Assembly (NCBI GenBank): GCA_963759115.1
Contig: CAVWXT010000001.1
Span: forward strand, 1,302,001 to 1,366,000
DNA length: 64,000 bases
From: CAVWXT01 sp963759115
Lineage (GTDB): Bacteria > Planctomycetota > Planctomycetia > Pirellulales > Thermoguttaceae
Direction of reading: 5' to 3'
Shown: positions 50,385-59,324 of the stretch, one piece after another
How the letters are laid out: each line of letters begins with the position of its first letter
Position numbering within the stretch: position 1 is the stretch's first letter
Notes under the pieces: generated by a model
Seen by the model: only the letters and a program-made list of their open reading frames with translations
Databases searched by the model: none
What the model was told of the DNA's origin: nothing
Made by a program: the position numbers and the translations under genes

Positions 50385-52680
50385 ATGCCTTTCGGTTTGC
50401 GAAAACGTAAACGCTTCGAGCGCGTGGCTTCGCTCGAGCTGCCGCCCGGGCCAGTGGGAGCGGGCGTGGACCAGCCTGCGCCGCCGCGACGTGCTGGGGC
50501 GGATCGGCCTGGCCTGCTGGCGGCCGTGGCGATCTGCGCGGTGATCCACGGCTGGGACCCGCCGTTTCCCTATCGCACGGGCTACACTCCGCTGCGCAAC
50601 ATCGTCGCCGCCGTGCCGTTCACCAAGGCCGACCCCGTGGCCACCGAGCGCCCAGCAGACGGAGCCCGCAACCAGGCGCGCTACGTGTACGTGCAGGACG
50701 CCGAGCCGCTGGTGCAATTGCGGGCCAAGCTGCGCAATACGCTGGTCGAGTTGACCGCCGCGCCGACGCTCGACAAGCTGGATCCGAAGATCTGGAAGGA
50801 TTTCCAGACGCCGCCCGCCGACGGCGACAACGCCGCCCGAGCCAGCAAGGAACAGAAGGAACGAGCAGGAGGAGCAGTTCCGCGAATTCCGCGCGGCCTT
50901 CACGCCGCAGGAACGCCTGGATCGCGTGGAGAAGGCCGTGGCCGAGGCTTTTGCCCCCTTCGAGGAGCGCGGCCTGCTGGACAAGCTCAATCAGGAGAAA
51001 CTCGGCCCGGGAAACCAGGAAGAAATCACCGTCTATCCGCTGGGCCATCCCGAGGACGCAGCGAGTCGTTCCGCGTCAGCGACGTGCTGATCGGCGATGG
51101 AACGGCGATTCGCGACAGCTCTGCGCAAGCAGCCGGATCTCGTCGGCCGTGGCCGACCGCTTGTTCGCCTGGCTTCTTCCGCGGCTGAAACGCCTGATCC
51201 ACGCTGAGCGTGGACGACCAACTGACCAAAGAGGCCATGGACAAGGCCGGCGGCGTCCGTGAACAGGTGCTGGTGGACTATTCGGTCGGGCCAGACGTTG
51301 GCCAAGGCGGGCCAGCCGCTGGGAGACGAGCAGATCGATCTGCTCCAGCTGCGAGTACGCCGCGGCGATGGACCAGCGGCCCGTTGGGCAGCTCGTCAGC
51401 CGGGCCGCGGCCATGACGGCGCTGATCTTCGTGGCGCTGCTGCTGTGCGGCATTCACATGCGCTACCGCCAGCGCGGACCGCTGGCCAGCCTGACGCGGT
51501 TGATCGTGCTGCTGTTGCTGGCCATCGCCACGTGGCCGTGGCCCGCTGGGCGTCGGCCGACGCCTGGCGCGGCGAGCTGGTCCCCGTGCTGCTGTTCGGC
51601 ATGACGATGGCCATCGTCTACCGGCAGGAGCTGGCGCTGCTGCTGGCGGGCATGGTGGCGATGATCGTCGCGCTGGCCGTCGGGCACGGCTTCTCGGAGT
51701 TTCTCTGTTGACGGGCGTGACCACCGCGGCCGTGCTCAACTTGGGACGCATCCGCAGCCGCAGCAAACTGATCTACGTCGGCCTGTTCGCCGGCGCGTGG
51801 CCGCCGTGCTCTGACGTCGGCATGGGCATGATCGACGACCAGCCGCTCGATCTGTCGCTGCTGAAGGACGCGATTCGCAACGGGCTGTGGGCCCTGGCGG
51901 CCGGCTTCATCATCACCGGGCTGCTGCCCTTCATCGAGCACCTCTTCGGCGTGTTGACCGACCTGAGCCTGCTGGAACTGGGCGACGTGGCCCATCCGCT
52001 TGCTGCAGGAGCTCGTCCGCCGGGCGCCGAGCACCTACAACCACTCGATCACCGTCGGCTCGATCGCCGAGGCCGCCGCCGAGAGCATCGGCGCCCGCGG
52101 ATTGCTGGTGCGCGTGGGGGCCTATTTCCACGACATCGGCAAGATGCTCAAGCCGGGCTATTTCATCGAGAACCAGGGCCCCGACGACAACCGCCACGAG
52201 ACGCTCGTGCCCGCCATGAGCACGCTGGTGATTATCGCCCACATCAAGGACGGCGCCGACCTGGCCCGGCAGCACCGGCTCCCCCAGCCGATCATCGACC
52301 TGATCGCCCAGCATCACGGCACCACGCGGGTGGAGTTCTTCTACGGCCGGGCCACCGAGCAGCAGCAGGCCGATCCCAACGGCGGCGAGGTCGACGAGAG
52401 CAGTTTCCGCTATCCCGGCCCGAAGCCGCAAACCAAGGAGGCGGCCGTGCTCATGCTGGCCGACGCCGTCGAGAGCGCCAGCCGCACGCTGGTCGATCCC
52501 ACGCCCGCCCGGATCGAGAGCCTGGTCCGCGAAATCGCCGAACACCGCTTGCACGGCGGCCAGTTCGACGAAAGCGGCCTGACGCTGCGCGAACTTCGCA
52601 CCATCGAGAAGAGCATGGTCATGTCGCTGACGTCGATCTACCACGGGCGGATCAAGTATCCGGAGCAGCGAACGGCGTGA
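50385..52680 (+). CDS. 7TM-HD family (PgpH/YqfF-like) cyclic-dinucleotide phosphodiesterase, many indels
   Basis: An extracytoplasmic N-terminal domain (IHGWDPPFPYRTGYTPL ... FREFRAAFTPQERLDRVEKA) is followed by membrane helices (MTALIFVALLLCGIHMRY, VPVLLFGMTMAIVYRQELAL) and a C-terminal HDIG phosphohydrolase domain (STYNHSITVGSIAEAAAESI, GAYFHDIGKMLKPGYF, IIAHIKDGADLA, IDLIAQHHGTTRVEFFY). This is the 7TM-HD architecture of c-di-AMP phosphodiesterases. About ten one-base indels break the frame between 50435 and 52010; the HD domain after 52000 is intact. Length about 760 residues. Confidence 0.82.
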
Positions 52681-52707
52681 GCAAGGACGAGCAACCAGCG
52701 ATGGGGG

Positions 52708-53157
52708 ATGCGGCGAAGGCGCATTTCGCCTCGGCGTGCCCGCATCGCCATTGCCAACCGCCAGACGATGCTGCCAATCAATCGGCCGCGCATACGCCGG
52801 GCCATCCGAGCCATCTTGCACGACGCGGCGATCGAGAACGCCCAGATCAGCGTGGCCGTGGTCGACGACGCCACGATCGCCAAGCTGCACGAGGAGTTCC
52901 TGAACGATCCGGAGCCGACCGACGTATTGAGTTTTGTACTGGAGCGTTCCGCGGGCGGTTTGGAGGGCGAAATCGTCGTCAGCGCCGATACTGCCCAAGC
53001 CGCCGCGCCACGGTTCGCAGCCGCGGCCGAAGACGAATTGCTGCGGTACGTGATTCACGGCGCACTGCACCTGGTCGGATATGACGACACCACGCCCGGC
53101 AAACGGGCGAGAATGCGGAAGCAAGAGCGCAAGTATCTGAGCCAGGCCGGCGATTAG
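52708..53157 (+). CDS. ybeY: Endoribonuclease YbeY, start uncertain
   Basis: YbeY matures rRNA and takes part in ribosome quality control. IAIANRQTMLPINRPRIRRA is the usual N-terminus, and NDPEPTDVLSFVLE and the metal motif HGALHLVGYDD follow. The third metal-binding His of HxxxHxxxxxH is Asp here. The true start is probably slightly upstream in another frame (GTG 52677 overlaps the HD stop), which would need one indel near 52730. Gene order phoH/HD/ybeY is as expected. Confidence 0.85.
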   Translation: MRRRRISPRRARIAIANRQTMLPINRPRIRRAIRAILHDAAIENAQISVAVVDDATIAKLHEEFLNDPEPTDVLSFVLERSAGGLEGEIVVSADTAQAAAPRFAAAAEDELLRYVIHGALHLVGYDDTTPGKRARMRKQERKYLSQAGD

Positions 53158-53169
53158 CCCCGACACGTC

Positions 53170-53664
53170 ATGCTGCATCTCGTCACGCCCGATATCCGAG
53201 TCGACAGCGTGCGAGAGCTGACTCCCGAGCGGCTCGATCAGTGGGGCCTTCGCACGCTGCTGTTGGACGTGGATTGCACGCTGACCCGCTATCGCAAGGG
53301 CGAGATCACGCCGGAAGTGGCCGCCTGGATCGACGGACTCCGCGGAGCGGGCGTCGGGCTGTGCCTCGTCTCCAACGGCATGGGCGGGCGAATTCGGCAG
53401 TTCGCCCAGCGTCTCGGCCTGCCCTGTGTCGCCCGGGCGATGAAGCCTTTGCCGTGGGGCATTCGATCCGCGCTGCGGAAACTGCATTCCGCACCGGCGG
53501 AAACGGCCATCGTCGGCGATCAACTGTTTGCCGACATCATGGCCGGCCGGCTGGCGGGCATTCGCAGCATTCTCGTCAAGCCGATCCATCCCGAGGAAGA
53601 GCCCTGGTTCACCCGGCTGAAGCGCGTGCCGGAGCGGTTTGTGCTGAAACGATTGAACCGCTGA
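53170..53664 (+). CDS. yqeG: YqeG family HAD IIIA-type phosphatase
   Basis: A 164-residue HAD phosphatase. Motif I is LLLDVDCTLTRY, motif II VSNGM, motif III-type lysine AMKPLPWGI, and the acidic motif IVGDQLFADIMAGRLAGI. These match the YqeG family, often encoded beside ribosome-assembly genes. It starts 12 bases after ybeY, converging on the toxin gene. Substrate unknown. Confidence 0.87.
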   Translation: MLHLVTPDIRVDSVRELTPERLDQWGLRTLLLDVDCTLTRYRKGEITPEVAAWIDGLRGAGVGLCLVSNGMGGRIRQFAQRLGLPCVARAMKPLPWGIRSALRKLHSAPAETAIVGDQLFADIMAGRLAGIRSILVKPIHPEEEPWFTRLKRVPERFVLKRLNR

Positions 53665-53683
53665 CCTGGGAACAGGGCCCAAT

Positions 53684-53959
53684 TCACGGCCGATACGCGT
53701 CACCACGGTGCTTCACCCGCACGACGAATACGGCGAGGGTCTCTTCTCGTACCTGATAGATGATGCGGTAATCGCCGACCCGAACGCGTCGCAGGCCGCT
53801 TGAAGCCTCAAGTTTGACCGAGCCATGCGGAAAAGGATCGTGAGCCAATGCGTCAATCTTCTTCCCGATACGCTTCTGTACGGAGCGCGGCAGTGATTTG
53901 ATGTCTCGCGCCGCAGACGGCTTCAATTCGATTGAATACACGCGTCCATGCGGATTCAT
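53684..53959 (-). CDS. RelE/ParE-family toxin
   Basis: A 91-residue RelE/ParE superfamily protein (SIELKPSAARDIKSLPRSVQ, ALAHDPFPHGSVKLEASSG, LRRVRVGDYRIIYQVREETL, VVRVKHRGDAYRP). Type II toxins of this fold cleave mRNA on ribosomes or poison gyrase. ATG 53959 has GAGGAAG at the right distance. The antitoxin gene lies upstream on the same strand but 182 bases away, with a terminator-like hairpin directly before this gene's ribosome binding site. Confidence 0.87.
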   Translation of the reverse strand: MNPHGRVYSIELKPSAARDIKSLPRSVQKRIGKKIDALAHDPFPHGSVKLEASSGLRRVRVGDYRIIYQVREETLAVFVVRVKHRGDAYRP

Positions 53960-53971
53960 TTCAACTTCCTC

Positions 53972-54012
53972 AAAAAAAGAGCCCGCGGCCGACCTTCAGG
54001 TCGGCTGCGGGC
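53972..54012 (-). terminator. Intrinsic-terminator-like hairpin between antitoxin and toxin
   Basis: On the minus strand a 14-bp stem (one mismatch, 54012-53999 with 53994-53981) closes a four-base loop and runs into TCTTTTTTTG (U-tract 53978-53972). It lies after the antitoxin stop and 12 bases before the toxin ATG, so the U-tract touches the toxin ribosome binding site. Confidence 0.75.
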
Positions 54013-54141
54013 CCGGTTGTTCCGATACCCTTTTCAAGTGAACAGGCTCAATGATCCTGATAACCGCTCTTTGTGTCAAGACTGGCCGAGCCTAACAATG
54101 CATGTTTTCGCATGCGAACGGTAATACCGTGTCGCGGTCCC

Positions 54142-54387
54142 TCACAGCCCCAATTCCGCCTTCAATTCTTCCCACCGTATGGAACCAGGCTCCTTGAGCG
54201 CTTTTTTTGCATCCTCAATGTCCAACCGATTCTCGAGAGCTTCGAGAAACTCGAGATCTTCTAGCGGAACAAACGCAGCGAATTTCTTGCCGCCACGGGT
54301 AACCACAACGCGACTCCCCTTTCTCGCCACATTGCTGAGCATATCCGACAGGTGAACGCGAACTTCAGTTGCGGTAACAGTGGTCAA
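54142..54387 (-). CDS. Phd/YefM-family antitoxin
   Basis: An 81-residue antitoxin of the Phd/YefM type: TVTATEVRVHLSDMLSNVAR with the DNA-binding N-terminus, GSRVVVTRGGKKFAAFVPLED, and an acidic C-terminal toxin-wrapping tail (DIEDAKKALKEPGSIRWEEL). The toxin follows downstream. Such antitoxins normally repress their own promoter. On the minus strand TTGACA at 54078-54073 lies after this gene and might be the -35 of a separate toxin promoter, but the -10 is poor. Confidence 0.88.
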   Translation of the reverse strand: MTTVTATEVRVHLSDMLSNVARKGSRVVVTRGGKKFAAFVPLEDLEFLEALENRLDIEDAKKALKEPGSIRWEELKAELGL

Positions 54388-54697
54388 GTGTCAATGCCTC
54401 CTTGGAAACGCCCCACAACCATGCCAAACACGACTTACATTCTGTGTGCAAACGCTCCGTCAGTCAAGGCCAGTAGCTTACCCCTTACTAGGGTGGTTGT
54501 GCGTTAAGATGGCTAATTTACGAGAACTCATCCGGGCGTCGGGGGCGGACTGAGCCGCAGCAAAACAGCCGCGGATTTTCGTCGAGGCGCCATTGACGCC
54601 GCCGGGCCGCAGTGATAGCATTTGAGGTTTCCCGCCTAATCGGTGGGCCGTGACTGTTGCTTGGCAAGTTGGCAGGCGAGTTACCCGGAGGACTTCC
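54388..54697. other. Spacer between antitoxin and ribosomal operon
   Basis: No gene is supported in these 310 bases. They must hold the divergent promoters for the antitoxin and the ribosomal operon; I found no convincing -35/-10 pair. GGAGGA directly precedes the rpsJ GTG. Confidence 0.45.
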
Positions 54698-55027
54698 GTG
54701 GCTGGTCATACGAGTGAGATCATTCGAATCCGGATGGAAGCGTACGATCACGCGATTCTGGATCAGAGTGCGGCCGACATCGTGGATACGGCGAAACGAA
54801 CCGGTTCGGTGGTCCACGGTCCGATTCCCCTGCCGACGCGCATCGAGCGATACACCGTTCAGTCCAGTCCGCACGTGGACAAGAAGGCCCGCCAGCAGTT
54901 CGAGATCCGCACGCACAAGCGGCTGATCGACATCATGCAGGCGACGGCAAAAACGATCGAGGCGCTGAACAAGTTGAGCCTGCCGGCCGGCGTAGACATC
55001 AAGATCAAGGCCACCAGCAGGCACTAG
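54698..55027 (+). CDS. rpsJ: Ribosomal protein S10
   Basis: 109 residues: IRIRMEAYDHAILDQSAADI, PIPLPTRIERYTVQSSPHVD, RTHKRLIDIMQATAKTIEAL. S10 is part of the 30S head and, with NusB, of antitermination. The GTG start at 54698 follows GGAGGA and fits the usual S10 N-terminus; an upstream in-frame start is rejected. It opens the S10-spc operon here. The usual upstream neighbours fusA and tuf are absent. Confidence 0.95.
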   Translation: MAGHTSEIIRIRMEAYDHAILDQSAADIVDTAKRTGSVVHGPIPLPTRIERYTVQSSPHVDKKARQQFEIRTHKRLIDIMQATAKTIEALNKLSLPAGVDIKIKATSRH

Positions 55028-55038
55028 GAAAGGACATC

Positions 55039-55106
55039 AAGGGTTCAGGGATTTGATTTGAGAGTCGCAATTTCCCCTGAACCCTGAACCCTGAACCCTG
55101 AATCCT
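55039..55106. repeat. CCCTGAA heptad repeat and hairpin, rpsJ-rplC spacer
   Basis: Four 7-base units (CCCTGAA) lie at about 55073-55104. A complementary GGGTTCAGGG at 55041-55050 allows a hairpin. It is one of six heptad-built spacers in this operon. Confidence 0.8.
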
Positions 55107-55189
55107 AATATGGAACGGAAGCTGGACGGGTAAACCCGGCCTCGAGCCGGCGGTTCCCGTCGGGCGACGTAGCATAAAGGCAAATCGCG

Positions 55190-55879
55190 ATGGTAGTTGG
55201 ACTGCTCGGCCGCAAGGTCGGGATGACACAGGTTTTCGATCCGACCGGCGAGGTGGTGCCGGTGACGGTGATTCAGGCTGGCCCCTGCCACGTCCTTCAA
55301 GTACGGACGCAACAGAAGGACGGCTACGAAGCCGTGCAATTGGGCTATCTCAACAAGCCCCGTCGTCTTGCCAGCCGCGCCGCTCGCGGCCACGTCGCCA
55401 AACTCGACAGCAAGCGGCAGAAACGGCGTGCTACGGCCGGAGTCGAGGCCATTGCCAAGGCCGATTGCGAGCCAAAACGGTTTGTCCGCGAGTTTCGCGG
55501 CGCCGCGGGCGACGTGCAGGTCGGCCAGGAATTGAAGGTCGACATCTTCTCTCAAGTCGCCTCCGTCGACGTGATCGGCACCAGCAAGGGCCGGGGTACC
55601 GCCGGCGTGATGAAGCGGCACAATTTCCACGGTCAGCGGGCCTCGCACGGCGTGAAGAAGGTCCACCGGCATCCCGGCTCGATCGGTTGCAACACCGATC
55701 CGCACCACGTCTTCAAGGGTCACCGGATGGCGGGCCATTACGGCGCCGCCCGTTGCACCGCCCGCAATCTCAAAGTGGCCCGCGTCGACCTGGAAAACAA
55801 CCTGCTGCTGGTTTGCGGGGCCGTACCGGGTCCGAACGGCGGCTATGTGGTAATTCGGCAAACCAACAAGTTGGGATAG
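55190..55879 (+). CDS. rplC: Ribosomal protein L3
   Basis: 229 residues: start VVGLLGRKVGMTQVFDPTGE, then the conserved GTSKGRGTAGVMKRHNFHGQ and SIGCNTDPHHVFKGHRMAGH. L3 is an early 50S assembly protein near the peptidyl-transferase centre. ATG 55190. It ends five bases before rplD. Intact. Confidence 0.97.
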   Translation: MVVGLLGRKVGMTQVFDPTGEVVPVTVIQAGPCHVLQVRTQQKDGYEAVQLGYLNKPRRLASRAARGHVAKLDSKRQKRRATAGVEAIAKADCEPKRFVREFRGAAGDVQVGQELKVDIFSQVASVDVIGTSKGRGTAGVMKRHNFHGQRASHGVKKVHRHPGSIGCNTDPHHVFKGHRMAGHYGAARCTARNLKVARVDLENNLLLVCGAVPGPNGGYVVIRQTNKLG

Positions 55880-55884
55880 CAGAT

Positions 55885-56529
55885 ATGGCCACATTACCCA
55901 TCTACGATCGCTCGGGCGCCGAGGTCGGCAAGTACGAGATCGATCCCGCCCAGTTGGCCCCGCGGATCAGCAAGCAGTTGCTGCACGACGCCGTGGTCAT
56001 GTACCAGAACAATCTGCGGCAGGGCTCCGCCAAGACGAAGACTCGTTCGGAAGTGGCGGGGACGACGAAGAAGATGTATCGGCAGAAGGGCACGGGCAAC
56101 GCCCGCGCCGGCTCGCGGCAAAGCGGCATCCGCCGCGGCGGCGGTCACATCCACGCCCGGCAGCCCCGCGACTGGTCGTATCGGCTGCCGAAGAAAGCCT
56201 TGGTCGTGGCCACGCGGATGGCCGTAGCTTCCCGCATCGCCGACGACGAAGTCACGCTGATCGACAATCTGTCGTTCGAGCAGCCGAAGACCCGCGAGAT
56301 GGCCGCCATCCTCAAGGCGTTGAAGCTGGCCGGCAGCAGTCTGCTGGTGGCGGTGCCCGGCTATGACGTCAACGCCTACAAGAGCATCCGCAACCTGGCG
56401 AACGTGTCGGTGTTGCCGGTGGCCGAATTGAACGCGTTGAACGTATTGACTCCCAAGCGGCTGCTGATGACGACCTCCGCGTTGGACGCCTTTCGCGAGA
56501 AAGCAACGACGAAGACTACAAAACAATAG
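55885..56529 (+). CDS. rplD: Ribosomal protein L4
   Basis: 214 residues. The extended loop is clear (TTKKMYRQKGTGNARAGSRQ, RRGGGHIHARQPRDWSYRLP), followed by the globular domain (LNALNVLTPKRLLMTTSALD). In some bacteria L4 also represses its own operon. ATG 55885. Intact. Confidence 0.97.
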   Translation: MATLPIYDRSGAEVGKYEIDPAQLAPRISKQLLHDAVVMYQNNLRQGSAKTKTRSEVAGTTKKMYRQKGTGNARAGSRQSGIRRGGGHIHARQPRDWSYRLPKKALVVATRMAVASRIADDEVTLIDNLSFEQPKTREMAAILKALKLAGSSLLVAVPGYDVNAYKSIRNLANVSVLPVAELNALNVLTPKRLLMTTSALDAFREKATTKTTKQ

Positions 56530-56538
56530 CGGGTAGAT

Positions 56539-56591
56539 GTAGGGTGCGTGCAACGCACCACGTGAAAACTGGTGCGTTGCACGCACCCTAC
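56539..56591. repeat. Perfect 21-bp-arm hairpin, rplD-rplW spacer
   Basis: GTAGGGTGCGTGCAACGCACC (56539-56559) and 56571-56591 are perfect reverse complements around 11 bases. A diverged relative lies at 60727-60782. Confidence 0.92.
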
Positions 56592-56613
56592 GATGGAGTA
56601 TCGAGGAACCGCC

Positions 56614-56925
56614 ATGGCCCGAGACGCCACCAAGACTGCCTTGGAGTTGGAGCCGCACCAGATCATCCTCCGGCCGTTGGTGACCGAAAAGGGGATGCAC
56701 AAGGCGAGCCGCAACAACGCCTACGCCTTCGAGGTGAGCCGGATGGCCGGCAAGGACGACGTGCGCCGGGCGGTGGAACATTTGTTCGACGTGAAGGTGG
56801 TGCGGGTGAACATCCAGAACCGCAAGGGCAAGCCGCGCAAGAGCCGCTTCCGCGGCGGCACCACCAATGCCTGGAAAAAAGCCATCGTGACTTTGGACCC
56901 GGAGCATCGAATTAGCTTCTTCTAG
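56614..56925 (+). CDS. rplW: Ribosomal protein L23
   Basis: 103 residues: LEPHQIILRPLVTEKGMHKA, NAYAFEVSRMAGKDDVRRAV, FDVKVVRVNIQNRKGKPRKS. L23 lines the exit of the peptide tunnel and docks SRP and trigger factor. ATG 56614 follows GAGGAA, right after the hairpin. Intact. Confidence 0.96.
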   Translation: MARDATKTALELEPHQIILRPLVTEKGMHKASRNNAYAFEVSRMAGKDDVRRAVEHLFDVKVVRVNIQNRKGKPRKSRFRGGTTNAWKKAIVTLDPEHRISFF

Positions 56926-56926
56926 A

Positions 56927-57015
56927 GTTTTCAGTTGTCAGTTATCAGTTGCCAGTTCTTTGCCAAGCGAACTGACAACTGGAAACTGACAACGGATAAC
57001 TGAAAACTGAAAACC
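56927..57015. repeat. Heptad-built hairpin, rplW-rplB spacer
   Basis: The left arm has four TCAGTTN-type 7-base units (from 56930) and the right arm about six AACTGAN-type units (to 57015). The arms are reverse-complementary units, giving a long imperfect hairpin. Confidence 0.85.
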
Positions 57016-57024
57016 AAAACTTCC

Positions 57025-57883
57025 ATGGGCATTCGCAAATACAATCCGACCACGCCGGGCCGCCGCGGGGCAACCGTGAGCGACTTCGCCGAGTTGACGC
57101 CCGGCGCCAAGCCGGTGAAGGGTCTGCTGGTGCCGAAGAAGCGCAAGGGCGGGCGGAACAACCAGGGCAAGATCACCGCCCGGCATCGCGGCGGCGGGCA
57201 CAAGCGCCAGTTCCGCCAGATCGACTTCCGCCGCAACAAGGACGGCATCCCCGCCGTGGTCAACTCGATTCAGTACGATCCCAACCGCAGCGCCCGGATC
57301 GCCTTGCTGCACTACGTCGACGGCGAAAAGCGCTACATCCTGGCCCCCGAAGGGCTGAAGGCGGGCGATCAGGTCCTCAGCGGATCGGACGCGCCGGCGG
57401 CGGTGGGCAACTGCCTGCCGCTTTCGGCGATTCCGCTGGGCATGGACGTTCACAACATCGAGATGCTGCCGGGACGGGGCGGCGTGCTGTGCCGGTCGGC
57501 GGGCATCCGCGCCACGCCTGGCCGCCCGCGACGCCGACTGGGCCCAGATCAATCTGCCCAGCGGTGAAATTCGCCGCGTGCCGGCCGCGTGCCGGGCCAC
57601 CATCGGCACCGTCGGCAACTCGGACCACATGGGCATCGTGCTGGGCAAGGCGGGACGCAAACGTTGGATGGGACGGCGGCCGCACGTCCGCGGCACGGCC
57701 ATGAACCCCATCGACCATCCGCACGGCGGCGGCGAAGGCCGCACCAAGGGCGGGCGCCATCCGGTCAGCCCCACCGGCGTGTTGGCCAAGGGCGGTTCCA
57801 CCCGCAAACGCCGAAAACCCTCGAACAAGGCCATCGTCCGGCGGCGAAAGTCGCGGCGATATGGACAGTTGAAGATCAAGTAG
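57025..57883 (+). CDS. rplB: Ribosomal protein L2, one extra base
   Basis: L2 is essential for subunit association and peptidyl transfer. The N-terminal part (FAELTPGAKPVKGLLVPKKR, RHRGGGHKRQFRQIDFRRNK) and the C-terminal part (GNSDHMGIVLGKAGRKRWMG, GTAMNPIDHPHGGGEGRTKG) are in different frames. Removing one C at about 57519 joins them (IRATLAARDADWAQI) into a normal 285-residue L2. A real frameshift here would be lethal, so this is almost surely a consensus error. Confidence 0.95.
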
Positions 57884-57885
57884 AG

Positions 57886-57961
57886 TTGTCAGTCGTCAGT
57901 TGTCAGTTTGTTTTGTTGGCTGATTGAAGACCGATAACTGAGAACCGAAAACTGAAAACAG
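57886..57961. repeat. Heptad-built hairpin, rplB-rpsS spacer
   Basis: Left units TTGTCAG, TCGTCAG, TTGTCAG; right units GATAACT, GAGAACC, GAAAACT. Same architecture as 56927-57015. Confidence 0.82.
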
Positions 57962-57967
57962 ATTACC

Positions 57968-58237
57968 ATGGGAAGATCACTCAAGAAAGGCCCGTTCGTC
58001 AACCCCAAGCTGTTTCTGAAGGTGCAGAAGCAGAACGACATGGGGACGAAGGAGCCGATCAAGACCTGGGCTCGGGCGTGTACGGTCGTGCCGGAGTTTG
58101 TCGGGCACACGTTCATGGTCCACAACGGCAAGGTCCACTTGAAGGTGTTCGTGACCGAGGAGATGGTCGGCCACCGGTTGGGAGAATTCGCGCCGACGCG
58201 GACGTTCCGCGGGCACGGCGGGAAAGGCAAGCGATAG
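57968..58237 (+). CDS. rpsS: Ribosomal protein S19
   Basis: 89 residues: MGRSLKKGPFVNPKLFLKVQ, IKTWARACTVVPEFVGHTFM, VTEEMVGHRLGEFAPTRTFR. S19 binds 16S rRNA in the 30S head. ATG 57968. Intact. Confidence 0.97.
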   Translation: MGRSLKKGPFVNPKLFLKVQKQNDMGTKEPIKTWARACTVVPEFVGHTFMVHNGKVHLKVFVTEEMVGHRLGEFAPTRTFRGHGGKGKR

Positions 58238-58248
58238 GGACGGCAACA

Positions 58249-58575
58249 ATGGCTTACGAGGCTACCTACCGATTCGCGCGGATCAGCGCCCGCAAGGTGC
58301 GCCCGCTGGCCGACTTGATCCGCGGCAAGCTGGCCGACGACGCCCTGGACATCCTCAAGTATCAGCCGCATCGCGGGGCGCGGATGCTGGAGAAGGTGCT
58401 CCACAGCGCGCTGGCCAACGCCGAGGACCGCCGGGCGCAGAACCTCCACCACCTGATGGTGACCGATTGCCGCGTGGACGGCGGGCCGATGTTCAAGCGG
58501 ATGCGTCCCCACGCCCGCGGCATGGCGTCGGTCCTGAAGAAACGATTTTCGCACATCCACGTGGCTTTGGAATAA
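58249..58575 (+). CDS. rplV: Ribosomal protein L22
   Basis: 108 residues: RFARISARKVRPLADLIRGK, GARMLEKVLHSALANAEDRR, FKRMRPHARGMASVLKKRFS. Its beta-hairpin lines the exit tunnel. ATG 58249, 11 bases after rpsS. Intact. Confidence 0.96.
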   Translation: MAYEATYRFARISARKVRPLADLIRGKLADDALDILKYQPHRGARMLEKVLHSALANAEDRRAQNLHHLMVTDCRVDGGPMFKRMRPHARGMASVLKKRFSHIHVALE

Positions 58576-58607
58576 CGTTTAACCGCCGCGTCACGCGGCA
58601 ACAGAAC

Positions 58608-59324
58608 ATGGGTCAGAAAGTCAATCCCGTCGGGTTTCGCACCGGCATCATGATCGGCTGGAAGAGCCGGTGGTACGCCTCGAAGCAGGAGTTCGCCGAC
58701 CTGCTGGTCGAGGACCAGAAGATCCGCCACTACGTCAAGGGCCGCAAGGACAAGTTCGGCAAGGCGCTCTATCCGTCGATCTCCAAGATCGAGATCGAGC
58801 GGACCCGCGACGAGGTGAAGGTGGTGCTGTTTTCGGCGCGGCCCGGCATCCTGATCGGCCGCAAGGGCGAGCGCGTCGAGGAGTTGCAGAAGGAGTTGCA
58901 GGAGAAGACCGGGCGGCGGATCAACCTGAAGATCGAAGAGATCAATCGCCCCGAGATCGTGGCCCAACTGGTGGCGGAAGACATCGTCGAGCAGTTGGAG
59001 AAGCGGTCCGGCTTCCGGCGGACGATGAAGCGGGCGATGGAACAAACGATGGAGGCCGGCGCCAAGGGGATCAAGATTCAGCTTTCCGGCCGGCTGGGCG
59101 GGGCGGAAATGTCGCGCCGCGAGAAGCAGATCGCCGGCTCCATCCCGCTGAGCACGTTGCGGGCGAAAATCGACTACGGCTTCGCCGAAGCGCTGATCGC
59201 CCAGGGACATATCGGCGTGCAAGTGTGGATCAACCAGGGTACGTATAGCGAGGACGAGAACGATGGCGCTGATGCCAAAACGGGTCAAGCACCGAAAAAG
59301 CCAAAGAGGGCGTATAAGAGGTGA
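58608..59324 (+). CDS. rpsC: Ribosomal protein S3
   Basis: 238 residues: MGQKVNPVGFRTGIMIGWKS, KH domain with PGILIGRKGERVEELQKELQ, and the C-terminal GRLGGAEMSRREKQIAGSIP. S3 is at the mRNA entry site. ATG 58608 is the standard start. Its last 62 bases overlap the rplP start, an unusually long overlap. Confidence 0.97.
   Translation: MGQKVNPVGFRTGIMIGWKSRWYASKQEFADLLVEDQKIRHYVKGRKDKFGKALYPSISKIEIERTRDEVKVVLFSARPGILIGRKGERVEELQKELQEKTGRRINLKIEEINRPEIVAQLVAEDIVEQLEKRSGFRRTMKRAMEQTMEAGAKGIKIQLSGRLGGAEMSRREKQIAGSIPLSTLRAKIDYGFAEALIAQGHIGVQVWINQGTYSEDENDGADAKTGQAPKKPKRAYKR

Noticed and set aside
53972..54012. Hairpin as terminator of yqeG
   Set aside because: yqeG is on the plus strand and ends at 53664. 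The U-tract follows the stem only on the minus strand, and the toxin gene lies between.
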